A DNA stretch of 64,000 nucleotides from contig NZ_JAKSXW010000132.1 in the NCBI RefSeq assembly GCF_022829405.1, positions 1-64,000 on the forward strand, in the 5' to 3' direction. Each line of letters opens with the position of its first letter. Positions within the stretch are counted from its first letter, which is position 1. The translations under genes were made by a program, and so were the position numbers. Below, one piece after another: positions 39,319 to 46,914 of the stretch. The notes under the pieces are model-generated. The model worked only from the letters and a program-made list of their open reading frames with translations, ran no database searches and was not told the DNA's origin. Origin of the DNA: Methylobacterium sp. J-076. Lineage in GTDB: Bacteria > Pseudomonadota > Alphaproteobacteria > Rhizobiales > Beijerinckiaceae.

Positions 39319-39510
39319 ATGACGGATGCGTTGAAGCAGCTGTTGAGCGCGGCCCGGCAAGCCCAGCCCTCGCCCGAGCAGCGCGAGGAGCAGCGCCGGA
39401 GCTTCGCCTACGGCAACACCCATTTCGAAAATCGGCTCATCACGCGCGAGATGGTGGACCGGCAGGCGGACAAGCTCGCGAAAGAGCGCGATGAGCACGG
39501 GAGGGCCTGA
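39319..39510 (+). CDS. Small Fic-associated antitoxin
   Basis: The 63-residue protein precedes and overlaps a Fic gene by 20 bases, the arrangement of FicA-type antitoxins. Its core RRSFAYGNTHFENRLITREM resembles the conserved YGNTxxEN helix of proteins encoded upstream of Fic toxins. The Glu in THFEN fits a degenerate (S/T)xxxE(G/N) inhibitory motif, which in the family blocks ATP positioning in the Fic site. The ATG at 39319 is preferred over 39280. A weak promoter (TTGCCT, 18 bases, TAGGCT) lies at 39221-39250. The role is inferred from context and motif. Confidence 0.75.
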   Translation: MTDALKQLLSAARQAQPSPEQREEQRRSFAYGNTHFENRLITREMVDRQADKLAKERDEHGRA

Positions 39511-40162
39511 GAAGCGCGACAGCCGCGCCCTCGAGCCCGAGCTCATCAGGGATCCCCAGGCGCGGGCGGAGGCCGAAGCCCTCAACGGCCTCCGGCAGTA
39601 CGATGCCGGACTCGCGGCGATTCAGGACGCCCTCGAACGGGAGGGCCGGTACAGGCTGCGGCCGTCCCTGATCCTGAGCCTTCACAGGGAAGCCCTGCGC
39701 GGCATCAGCATGTATGCGGGAAACTTCCGGCCCGGCGGTGTCGAGATCAGCGGGAGCAGGCACGCGCCGCCGGGGGCGCACCTCGTCCCCGCACTCGTCG
39801 AGGACCTGTGCGACGAGGTAAACGACCGCTGGGACGAGGCGTCCCCGGTCTATCTGGCCGCCTACGTGATGTGGCGCCTCAACTGGATCCACCCGTTCGC
39901 CGACGGGAACGGCCGAACCTCGCGCATCGCATCGTATGTTGTGCTGTCGATCGCCGCCCGGACTCTCCTGCCCGGGACGCCGACGATCCCGGATCAGATC
40001 GTCGACAACCGGAAGCCTTATTTCGAAGCCCTCGACGCCGCGGATGCCGCCTGGGCGGAGGGTCGGCTCGACCTGTCCAAGATGGAGCAATTGCTCGGCC
40101 GGCTCCTGGCGCATCAGCTCGCCAGCTTCTGGCAACAGGCCGGCGGTCAGGAGACCGGCTGA
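39491..40162 (+). CDS. Fic domain protein, probable AMP-transferase toxin
   Basis: A 223-residue Fic protein with the complete active-site motif HPFADGNGRTSR, containing the catalytic His, phosphate-binding GNG and Arg. Family members transfer AMP or another nucleotide to a target hydroxyl, such as type II topoisomerases for FicT toxins. The N-terminal part carries EREGRYRLRPSLILSLHREA and no obvious inhibitory helix, so inhibition is expected from the overlapping upstream protein. GC content is lower than in neighbours, and direct repeats bracket the pair, supporting acquisition as a cassette. Confidence 0.88.
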   Translation: MSTGGPEKRDSRALEPELIRDPQARAEAEALNGLRQYDAGLAAIQDALEREGRYRLRPSLILSLHREALRGISMYAGNFRPGGVEISGSRHAPPGAHLVPALVEDLCDEVNDRWDEASPVYLAAYVMWRLNWIHPFADGNGRTSRIASYVVLSIAARTLLPGTPTIPDQIVDNRKPYFEALDAADAAWAEGRLDLSKMEQLLGRLLAHQLASFWQQAGGQETG

Positions 40163-40216
40163 GGCTGAGCCGGATGGGGAGCGCCGGGATCGACCTGGCG
40201 CGACGAACGCCCGTTC

Positions 40217-40239
40217 CGGCAGCGTGACGTAGGGGGCGC
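40217..40239 (+). repeat. Right 23-bp direct repeat, copy of the rimO 3' end
   Basis: Identical to 39167-39189. It is not part of any gene here, so it looks like the duplicated target left by insertion of the Fic cassette, or a relic of the original rimO end. Confidence 0.95.
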
Positions 40240-40634
40240 TCCCCGTCGTGCGGGGATCGTTGCGACCGTGATCCCACCCCCAGCCTCGTTCCGGGTGTCC
40301 GGCCGGAACGTCAGTGTCGTCCCCCCCTCACCCTCATCCTGAGGTGCCCGCGCCAGCGGGCCTCGAAGGAGGGATCCAGCCCGCCGTGCGATCCCTGGTG
40401 CCCTCCGTCGCGGCGGCTCTCGCCGCACCTCAGGATGAGGGTGTGGAAGGGATAAGACGGGCGTTCGGCCAGACACTCGGGACACGCGCGAGGATAGAAT
40501 CGGCCCGCGGGCATCGTGGATCGCCCCGCGCATTTGCAGCCCCGCCCGGCGGGCCTATGGAAGGGGGCGCCACGAACGGGCTCCCCGCCGATGTCCCCTG
40601 CCTCCGCCCATAGCATCCCCCCGGACGCGGCCGC
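40240..40634. other. Intergenic region holding a 19-bp perfect inverted repeat
   Basis: CACCCTCATCCTGAGGTGC (40329-40347) is the perfect reverse complement of 40425-40443, with 77 bases between. Each arm is itself partly palindromic (CCTGAGG). The element resembles a dispersed intergenic repeat of Rhizobiales and would form a long hairpin in RNA. The remaining bases before the AEC transporter show no gene that I can support. Confidence 0.8.
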
Positions 40635-41564
40635 GTGACCGGAGCGCTCCTCCTCGCCCTGCTGCCGATCGCCCTGTTGATCGGCCTCGGGGCCGGCCTG
40701 CGCCGGGCCGGATTCCTGGCCGAGGCCTTCTGGCCGCAGGCGGAGCGGCTCGGCTACTACGTGCTGCTGCCGAGCCTGTTCGTCCACGGCCTCGCCACCG
40801 CCCGGCTCGACGGGGTGCCGGTCCTGGCCCTCGCCGCCGTCCTCGTCGTCTCGACGGTGGCCGTGGCCCTGGCGCTCCTGGCCCTGCGCCCGCGCCTCGC
40901 CCTCGACGGGGCGGCCTTCACCTCGGTGTTCCAGGGCGGCATCCGCTTCAACAACTATGTCGGGGTCTCGGCGGCGGTCGGCCTGTTCGGGGCACAGGGC
41001 ATCGCCCTGGCGGCGGTGGCCAACGCCGCCATCGTGCCGACCGTCAACGTCCTGTGCGTCCTCGTCTTCGCCCGGTTCGGGTCCGCCGGGCCGCTCGCCC
41101 CGGCGGCCGTCGTCCGGCAGCTCGCCCTGAACCCCCTCGTGGTGGCGAGCTTCGTCGGCATCGCCCTCCAGGCGACGGGCCTGCCCCTGGCGCCCGGCGT
41201 CGATCCGGTGCTCAAGGCCCTGGGGCAGGCCTCCCTGCCCCTCGGCCTCCTCTGCGTCGGGGCGGCGCTGGATTTCGGCACGGCCCGGACCTGGATCCGG
41301 CCCCTGGCCGTGACCGCGGCGGTGAAGTTCGGCCTGATGCCCCTGGCGACGGTGCTCGCCTGCCGCGCCCTCGGCCTGCACGGCCCCGCGGCGGCCACGG
41401 CGCTGCTGTTCCAGGCCCTGCCGACCGCCTCGTCCTCCTACATCATGGCCCGGCAGCTCGGGGGCGACGCCCCCCTCATGGCCGGTATCATCGCCCTCCA
41501 GACGGTGCTGGCCGGCGCGGCCCTGCCGCTGGTGCTGCTCGTGCTGGAGGGAATCGCCGCGTGA
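40635..41564 (+). CDS. AEC family transporter
   Basis: Inner-membrane carrier of 309 residues with about 10 TM helices, in the auxin-efflux-carrier/malonate-permease family. Indicators are LGYYVLLPSLFVHGLA, FQGGIRFNNYVGVSAA, the C-terminal half beginning LALNPLVVASFVGIAL, and ALPTASSSYIMARQLGGD near the end. The substrate is unknown; family members move organic acids such as malate or malonate. It starts at a GTG. It stands alone, downstream of the Fic cassette. Confidence 0.9.
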   Translation: MTGALLLALLPIALLIGLGAGLRRAGFLAEAFWPQAERLGYYVLLPSLFVHGLATARLDGVPVLALAAVLVVSTVAVALALLALRPRLALDGAAFTSVFQGGIRFNNYVGVSAAVGLFGAQGIALAAVANAAIVPTVNVLCVLVFARFGSAGPLAPAAVVRQLALNPLVVASFVGIALQATGLPLAPGVDPVLKALGQASLPLGLLCVGAALDFGTARTWIRPLAVTAAVKFGLMPLATVLACRALGLHGPAAATALLFQALPTASSSYIMARQLGGDAPLMAGIIALQTVLAGAALPLVLLVLEGIAA

Positions 41565-41571
41565 GGGCGGA

Positions 41572-41706
41572 TCAGTTCGCGATCCGCCGACGTTCGATGT
41601 CGCGGACCCGTTCCGCGCTCCGTCTCGTCGTCACGACGGCGAGCGCGCCGAGGCCCAGCGCGACGGCCGGAACGACGAAGAGCAGGTAGACGATACCGAA
41701 CGTCAT
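41572..41706 (-). CDS. Small single-pass membrane protein
   Basis: A 44-residue protein (MTFGIVYLLFVVPAVALGLG...) with one TM helix and a basic C-terminal tail, TTRRSAERVRDIERRRIAN. The ATG has GGAGG nine bases upstream. It lies convergent to the AEC gene. No family is recognised. Good initiation signals make it credible as a true small gene. Confidence 0.55.
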   Translation of the reverse strand: MTFGIVYLLFVVPAVALGLGALAVVTTRRSAERVRDIERRRIAN

Positions 41707-41810
41707 GGAAGCAGCCCTCCGAGGACGGTCTGGGCCATGGAATGTAAGACCAACCCGACGAAGAACCAAACCAAGACCATGACGGCCTGAAGCAGGGTGA
41801 AACCCGTCAC
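41703..41810 (-). CDS. Possible small hydrophobic ORF coupled to the membrane microprotein
   Basis: From GTG 41810 the frame reads VTGFTLLQAVMVLVWFFVGL followed by about 15 more residues, ending in a TGA that overlaps the next ATG (ATGA). The frame is open and hydrophobic further upstream (AAAIAFFIGGGVGPLIGIG) but has no ATG, GTG or TTG there. It may be a microprotein with a poor start, or the decayed 3' end of a larger membrane gene. Low confidence. Confidence 0.3.
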   Translation of the reverse strand: MTGFTLLQAVMVLVWFFVGLVLHSMAQTVLGGLLP

Positions 41811-41885
41811 GCCGATGCCGATCAGCGGCCCGACGCCCCCGCCGATGAAGAAAGCGATGGCCGCCGCTTTTCCTACAAACGGCCT

Positions 41886-42719
41886 TTACCCCTTCTCCTT
41901 GTGCTTCACCCGGCCCCAGGCGGCCTCCATCGCGGCGAGGTCCGAGCGGCCGAGCGCGCCGCCCTCGGCGTGCAGCTCCTCGGCCATGGCCCGGAAGCGG
42001 CGTTCGAACTTCGCCGTGCCGTCGCGCAGGGCCGCCTCCGGGTCGATCCCGGCGTGGCGGGCGAGGTTGGCGACGGAGAACAGCAGGTCGCCGATCTCCT
42101 CGGCCACCGCCCCGGCCTCTCCCTCCGCCAGGGCCTGCGCGACCTCGTCGGTCTCCTCGCGGACCTTGGCGATCACCTGGGCCGCGTCGTCCCAGTCGAA
42201 CCCGTAGGAGGCCGCCCGGCGCGAGACCTTTTCCGCCCGCATCAGGGCCGGCAGGGCGAGGGCGACGCCCCCCAGGGGATCGGGGGCCGCGGCGGGGGCG
42301 GGCTTGTCCGCCCGCTCCTGCGCCTTGATCGCCGCCCACTGCGCCTCGACCGCCGCCGGGTCGCACCGGGGCGAGCCCTCCGGCAGGAGGGTGCCGTCGG
42401 GGGCGAAGACGTGCGGGTGGCGGCGGATCAGCTTGGCGGCGATGGCGCGGGCCACGTCGTCGAAGGCGAAGGCGCCCTCCTCCTCGGCCATCCGGGCGTG
42501 GAACACGACCTGGAGGAGCAGGTCGCCGAGTTCGTCGCGCAGGTCGTCGCGGTCGCCCCGGGTGACGGCGTCGGCGACCTCGTAGGCCTCCTCGATCGTG
42601 TAGGGGACGATGCTCGCCGAGGTCTGGGCGACGTCCCAGGCGCAGCCCCGCTCGGGGTCGCGTAGCTCCGCCATGAGGCGCAGCAGCGTCTGGATCGGGC
42701 TGTCCGCAGGGGAGGTCAC
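41886..42719 (-). CDS. mazG: Nucleoside triphosphate pyrophosphohydrolase
   Basis: House-cleaning enzyme hydrolysing (d)NTPs to NMP and PPi. The 277-residue protein contains two MazG folds. The N-terminal copy has YTIEEAYEVADAV and DELGDLLLQVVFHARMA (metal-binding EExxE and ExxD); the C-terminal copy has EETDEVAQAL and EEIGDLLFSVANLARH. It is independent of the mazEF remnant at 62 kb, despite the name. Confidence 0.95.
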   Translation of the reverse strand: MTSPADSPIQTLLRLMAELRDPERGCAWDVAQTSASIVPYTIEEAYEVADAVTRGDRDDLRDELGDLLLQVVFHARMAEEEGAFAFDDVARAIAAKLIRRHPHVFAPDGTLLPEGSPRCDPAAVEAQWAAIKAQERADKPAPAAAPDPLGGVALALPALMRAEKVSRRAASYGFDWDDAAQVIAKVREETDEVAQALAEGEAGAVAEEIGDLLFSVANLARHAGIDPEAALRDGTAKFERRFRAMAEELHAEGGALGRSDLAAMEAAWGRVKHKEKG

Positions 42720-42799
42720 GGGTGGGGCGGTCCGCTCGTTGTGGCGGCCCGCCTTAGCACCTTCCGGCGGGACGGCGCGGGAAATTCAGGGCCGCGCCG

Positions 42800-43060
42800 T
42801 CAGGGCTTCGGCATCTCCGGCATCCCGTCGCGCTCGCGCACCCGCTCGGCCTGGAAGTCGGCGAGGTAGGCGGTGAGGCGGTCGCCCGCGACCCGGTCGC
42901 CGCACTGGACCCAGAGCGGGGCCGGGAGCGCCCGGGCGGGCAGGCGCAGCAGGAACAGCTCCGCGGCCCGGGCGGCGTCGCGCTCCGTCCCCGAGGCGAG
43001 GAGTCGGGCACCGGCCGGGGTGCCGATCAGGATGGCGATGGTGGCGGACGTCTCGCTCAT
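42800..43060 (-). CDS. Hypothetical protein
   Basis: The 86-residue protein begins MSETSATIAILIGTPAGARL and has no clear signal or family motif; the middle is Leu/Ala-rich (ELFLLRLPARALPAPLWVQC) and the end charged. It starts six bases after the stop of the upstream glycosyltransferase gene, so both are probably one transcript. Function unknown. Confidence 0.65.
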   Translation of the reverse strand: MSETSATIAILIGTPAGARLLASGTERDAARAAELFLLRLPARALPAPLWVQCGDRVAGDRLTAYLADFQAERVRERDGMPEMPKP

Positions 43061-43066
43061 GGCCGG

Positions 43067-44929
43067 TCAACGGCCGGACCCGCCGTTCCGTTGCGGCCCG
43101 CCCCCGGTCAGCTTGCCGCTGCGCGAGGAGCGGGAGAGGCCGTGCTCGGTCTTGTTCCAGCGGTGGGGCGCGCGGATCAGCTCGTCCACGGCCTGCAGGG
43201 CGGCGAGGCTCACGAGGAAGAAGTAGGCCGGCATCAGCGGCAGCAGGGGCCACAGGTCGCGCCAGCCCCGCCGCCGGCAGCCGAGGGCGGCGGGGCCGAT
43301 CAGGGCGACGAGCCCGGCCAGGAACAGGGTCAGCGCGAGGCCCGGGCCGAGGTTGCCGCAGAAGGTCGGGGCGACCCCGATCCCGCCGGACAGGAAGGCC
43401 GCCACCGCCGCGACGAAACAGACGGGGTAGGCCAGCGCCGAGGCGACCGTGCCGGGCAGGAGCGCCACGGCGCAGAGGCTCCCGAGGGGGCCGAGCCGGG
43501 CGGCACCGGCGAGCGGCCGGCGGCCGTGGACGAGGCTGGTCTGCAGGAAGCCCTTCAGCCAGCGGGTCCGCTGGGCGAGCCAGCGCCGCAAGCCCTTCGC
43601 CGTCTCCTCGTAGGTGGCGCTCGGCAGGTCGCCCACATGGTAACCCGCCAGCGCGAGGCGGATCCCCAGGTCGGCATCCTCCGCCACGTTGTGGGCATCC
43701 CACCCGCCGAGCTCCCGCAGGACGCGGGTGCGCAGGTGCATCGTCGTGCCCCCGAGGGGCAGCGGCAGGTCGAGGGCGGCGAGGGCCGGGTTCAGCACGT
43801 CGAACAGCCCGGCATATTCGGCGGCGAACAGCTTCGGCAGGAGGCCGTCCCCGTGGTCGTCGATCACCAGCCGGCCCTGGAGGCAGGCGGTGTCCGGCGG
43901 CTCGGCCGCGAAGATCGCCGCCGCCTTGCGGAGCTGGTCGGGCTCGGGCACGTCCTCGGCGTCGTAGACGACGAGCAGGCTGCCGCGCGCCAGGGGCAGG
44001 GCGGCGTTGAGCGCCCGGGGCTTGGTCCGGGGCTGCCCCGGCGGGACGGTGACGACCTCGAACCGGGCGGGGAGGGGGATCGCGGCCAGGAGGGCGGCCG
44101 TCTCCCGGTCGTCGGCCTCGAGCAGGATCTTGATGTCGAGCTTGGCCGCCGGATAGTCGAGGGCGGCGAGCCCGCGCAGGAGCCGCGGCACCACCCGCCC
44201 CTCCCGGTAGAGCGGGACGAGGACCGTGTAGACCGGCAGGGCGGCCTCGGGCAGGGGCGGCGCCTCCGCCGGGGGCGGGGGGATGGCCAGGGCGGCGATG
44301 CGGAAGGCCGTCAGCGCCAGGAGGGTGGCCTGCCCCGCGACCGTCGCGGCCTGCGCCACGGGGCCCGGCGCGGCGGCGTGGAGGCAGAGGGCCGCGCCGA
44401 GGATCAGGGCGAGGACCAGGAGCCCCGGGCCGGGCGGCCGGGCGGCCGTCTCCGGCGCGCACCGCCGCAGCGCCCCCGCCGCATGGCCGGCGACGGCCTC
44501 CGGAACGGCCGCGAACACCGCCTCGCGCAGCCGCGTCGGGGTGGTGATGGCCGGCCCGCCGCCCCGGCCGGCGCCGCCGAGCAGGTCCGCCACGGCCGGG
44601 CCCCGGGGGGCGATCACCGCGGCCGCGCCGGCGCCCGGCGCCAGGGGCGCGAGGCCGGCCACGAGGCAGTCGGGGTAGGCGAGGCGCCCCCCGAACGGCA
44701 CCGGGCCGTCGAGGAACCGGGCGCCGAGCGCCCGGGCGAGGCTCCGGTAATAGGTCTCCTCGTCCATGAGGCCGGTGTGGAGCAGGGCCGTCGCCGCGTC
44801 GGTCCCGGCCGCCTCCGCCAGGGACACCGCTTGGGCGAGGAGGCGCGGATCCGCGCCCTGGGCCGCGAGGAAGGCGATCTCCGGCGGGAGGCGCGGCACC
44901 GTGACAGGTCCGGGCGCGGGGACCGACAC
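43067..44929 (-). CDS. Membrane GT2 glycosyltransferase with GspE-like N-terminal domain (NfrB/BcsA-like)
   Basis: A 620-residue processive-type glycosyltransferase. Residues about 15-130 look like an MshEN/GspE N-terminal domain (a c-di-GMP-binding fold in some proteins). Then come one or two TM helices and a GT-A domain with LLEADDRET, DxD-type YDAEDVPEP, acceptor TED-like EDADLGIR and the QxxRW motif QRTRWLKGF, followed by several C-terminal TM helices. This combination resembles NfrB and cellulose-synthase-like enzymes exporting a surface polysaccharide. It starts at a GTG. The cognate polymer is unknown. Confidence 0.88.
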   Translation of the reverse strand: MSVPAPGPVTVPRLPPEIAFLAAQGADPRLLAQAVSLAEAAGTDAATALLHTGLMDEETYYRSLARALGARFLDGPVPFGGRLAYPDCLVAGLAPLAPGAGAAAVIAPRGPAVADLLGGAGRGGGPAITTPTRLREAVFAAVPEAVAGHAAGALRRCAPETAARPPGPGLLVLALILGAALCLHAAAPGPVAQAATVAGQATLLALTAFRIAALAIPPPPAEAPPLPEAALPVYTVLVPLYREGRVVPRLLRGLAALDYPAAKLDIKILLEADDRETAALLAAIPLPARFEVVTVPPGQPRTKPRALNAALPLARGSLLVVYDAEDVPEPDQLRKAAAIFAAEPPDTACLQGRLVIDDHGDGLLPKLFAAEYAGLFDVLNPALAALDLPLPLGGTTMHLRTRVLRELGGWDAHNVAEDADLGIRLALAGYHVGDLPSATYEETAKGLRRWLAQRTRWLKGFLQTSLVHGRRPLAGAARLGPLGSLCAVALLPGTVASALAYPVCFVAAVAAFLSGGIGVAPTFCGNLGPGLALTLFLAGLVALIGPAALGCRRRGWRDLWPLLPLMPAYFFLVSLAALQAVDELIRAPHRWNKTEHGLSRSSRSGKLTGGGPQRNGGSGR

Positions 44930-44977
44930 CGCAGGTTCTGCTCCCGCAGGGGGCCCGAGCCGTGCTAGGGGAGCGGG

Positions 44978-45922
44978 GTGAGCCCGCCCCCGTCGTCCCG
45001 CTCCCTCAGGAGCACCGCCCGCCCCCCCCGGTCAAGCGCGTGCCGGGCCGGGGCTGTGGGCGCCGCCCTCTGGCTCGGCCTCGCCGCCCCGGCCGCGGCG
45101 GCGGGCCCGGCCGTGCCGCCCCCCCCGGTGGCGGTCCCGTCGGCGGCGGTCCCCTCGGTGGCGGTGCCGGATTTCTGGAACCCGCGCAGCCGCGGCGAGC
45201 GGGTCGAGGCGCCCCAGACCGGCCGGGCCGTGCGCTTCCTGACGGACGACGAGTTCCCCCCGCTCCACTTCGCCGGCCCCGACGGCGCCCCCACCGGCTT
45301 CGTCGTGGAGCTGGCCCGGGCCGTGTGCGAGAAGCTCGCCATCACCTGCACGGTGCAGGCCCGCCGCTTCGACACGCTGCTCGATTCCCTGGAGGCCAAG
45401 CAGGGCGACGTGGTCGCCGCCGCGATCCCGCTGACCCCCGGCCTGCGCCGGACGTTCACGGCGACGCGGCCGTATTTCCGCTGGCCCGCCCGCTTCGCCG
45501 CCCGGACCGACCGGGGCCTGCCCTCCCCCTCCGCGGCCTCCCTGGCCGGGCGCGGCGTGGGCGTGATCGGCGGCAGCGCCCACGCCGCCTATCTCGGCAC
45601 CTTCTTCCCGAAGGCGAAGGCCCACGACTTCACCGACCTCGCCGCCGCCGAGGGCGCCCTCAAGCGCGGGGAGATCGACTACCTGTTCGCCGACGGGCTG
45701 AACCTCGCCCTCTACGTCGGCGGCCAGGAGGCGGAGAATTGCTGCGCCCTGATCGGCGGCGCCTATCTGGAGAACCGCTATTTCGGCGAGGGGATCGGCC
45801 TCGTCACCCGCCAGGACGACGCCGCCCTGGCCCGCGCCCTGGACGACGCCCTGCAGCGGGTCTGGGACGACGGGAAGTACACCGAGCTCTACCTGCGCTT
45901 CTTCCCCGTCAGCCCGTTCTGA
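44978..45922 (+). CDS. Family 3 extracellular solute-binding protein
   Basis: A 314-residue exported protein: long N-terminal region with signal (GAVGAALWLGLAAPAAAAG), a Pro/Val-rich linker, then the type II periplasmic binding fold (RFLTDDEFPPLHFAGPDGAP, FVVELARAVCEKL, DVVAAAIPLTPGLRR, GVIGGSAHAAYLGTFF). Relatives bind amino acids or organic anions. No permease or ATPase gene is adjacent, so it may serve a transporter elsewhere or act as a sensor. It is followed after 14 bases by a LysR gene. Confidence 0.85.
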   Translation: MSPPPSSRSLRSTARPPRSSACRAGAVGAALWLGLAAPAAAAGPAVPPPPVAVPSAAVPSVAVPDFWNPRSRGERVEAPQTGRAVRFLTDDEFPPLHFAGPDGAPTGFVVELARAVCEKLAITCTVQARRFDTLLDSLEAKQGDVVAAAIPLTPGLRRTFTATRPYFRWPARFAARTDRGLPSPSAASLAGRGVGVIGGSAHAAYLGTFFPKAKAHDFTDLAAAEGALKRGEIDYLFADGLNLALYVGGQEAENCCALIGGAYLENRYFGEGIGLVTRQDDAALARALDDALQRVWDDGKYTELYLRFFPVSPF

Positions 45923-45936
45923 CCGGCGAACCGCCG

Positions 45937-46818
45937 ATGCTCCGCTTCGACCTCGTGGACCTCGGCCTGTTCCGGCACGTGGTGGAGGCGGGCTCGATCA
46001 CCCACGGGGCGGAGCGGGCGCATCTGGCGCTGGCCGCCGCCTCGGCGCGGATCCGGGCGATGGAGGAGAGCCTGGGCGCGGCCCTGCTGACCCGCGGGCG
46101 GCAGGGGGTGAGCCCCACCCCGGCGGGGCGGGCGCTCCTCGGCCATGCCCGCGCCATCCTCGCCGCCGCCGAGCGCCTGCGGGAGGAGATGGCGGCCTAT
46201 TCCGGCGGGGCGGCGGGGCAGATCCGGGTGGTGGCCAACACCCACGCGCTGATCGAATTCCTGCCCGCGCCCCTGTCGGACTTCCTCGCCTCCCATCCCG
46301 GCATCGCCGTCGAGATCGAGGAGCGCACCTCGGACGAGATCGTCGGGCTGGTGGCCGAGGGGGTGGCGGATTTCGGCATCCTCTCCGGCACGGTAGACAC
46401 GGGCCGCCTCGCCACCATCCCGTTCCGGGAGGACCGGTTCGTCCTCGTGGCCGCCCGGGGCGATCCCCTGGCGGAACGGCCGGAGGTCGCCTTCGCCGAG
46501 GTGCTGGAGCGCGAGCTCGTCGGCCTCGACCGGCGCAGCGCCATCAGCCGCTTCCTCGTGGAGAAGGCGGCCAGGGCCGGGCGGCCGATGCGCCTGCGGG
46601 CGCAGCTGCGCGGCTTCGACGCCGTGTGCCGGCTGGTGGAGGCCCGGGTCGGGCTGGCGATCCTGCCGGAGAGCACGGCGCTGCGGGCGGCCCGCACCCT
46701 GGCGCTCGCCGTGGTCCCCCTCTCCGACCCCTGGGCCCGGCGCGACCTGACCCTGTGCCTGCGGACCCTGGACGCGCTCCCGCCCTTCACCCGGGCGCTG
46801 ATCGACAGGCTGCGCTGA
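45937..46818 (+). CDS. LysR-type transcriptional regulator
   Basis: A 293-residue LTTR with HTH FRHVVEAGSITHGAERAHLA and LLTRGRQGVSPTPAG, and an effector domain starting IRVVANTHALIEFLPAPLSD. The effector domain lacks obvious membership in a characterised subgroup. It is co-directional with the solute-binding protein upstream and the ThDP enzyme downstream, separated from the latter by a hairpin, so it may regulate either. Confidence 0.9.
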   Translation: MLRFDLVDLGLFRHVVEAGSITHGAERAHLALAAASARIRAMEESLGAALLTRGRQGVSPTPAGRALLGHARAILAAAERLREEMAAYSGGAAGQIRVVANTHALIEFLPAPLSDFLASHPGIAVEIEERTSDEIVGLVAEGVADFGILSGTVDTGRLATIPFREDRFVLVAARGDPLAERPEVAFAEVLERELVGLDRRSAISRFLVEKAARAGRPMRLRAQLRGFDAVCRLVEARVGLAILPESTALRAARTLALAVVPLSDPWARRDLTLCLRTLDALPPFTRALIDRLR

Positions 46819-46853
46819 GGACGGGGACCCGCCGGCCTTCGCCCCCCGCCTCA

Positions 46854-46873
46854 CCAAAGGGCTTGCCCTTTGG
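46854..46873 (+). terminator. Hairpin between LysR and the ThDP enzyme gene
   Basis: CCAAAGGGC (46854-46862) and GCCCTTTGG (46865-46873) form a perfect stem, with CTTG as the effective loop. It lies 35 bases past the LysR stop and 42 bases before the next ATG, so it could terminate or attenuate. It resembles the CCAAAGG hairpin after argC. Confidence 0.5.
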
Positions 46874-46914
46874 GATCCCCCGGCTAGCCTCGCGCCGGCT
46901 TGGGGGGACTCACG

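Noticed and set aside
41886..42719. Link between mazG and the mazEF remnant
   Set aside because: The MazG here is an ordinary house-cleaning pyrophosphohydrolase 20 kb away; only the name is shared.
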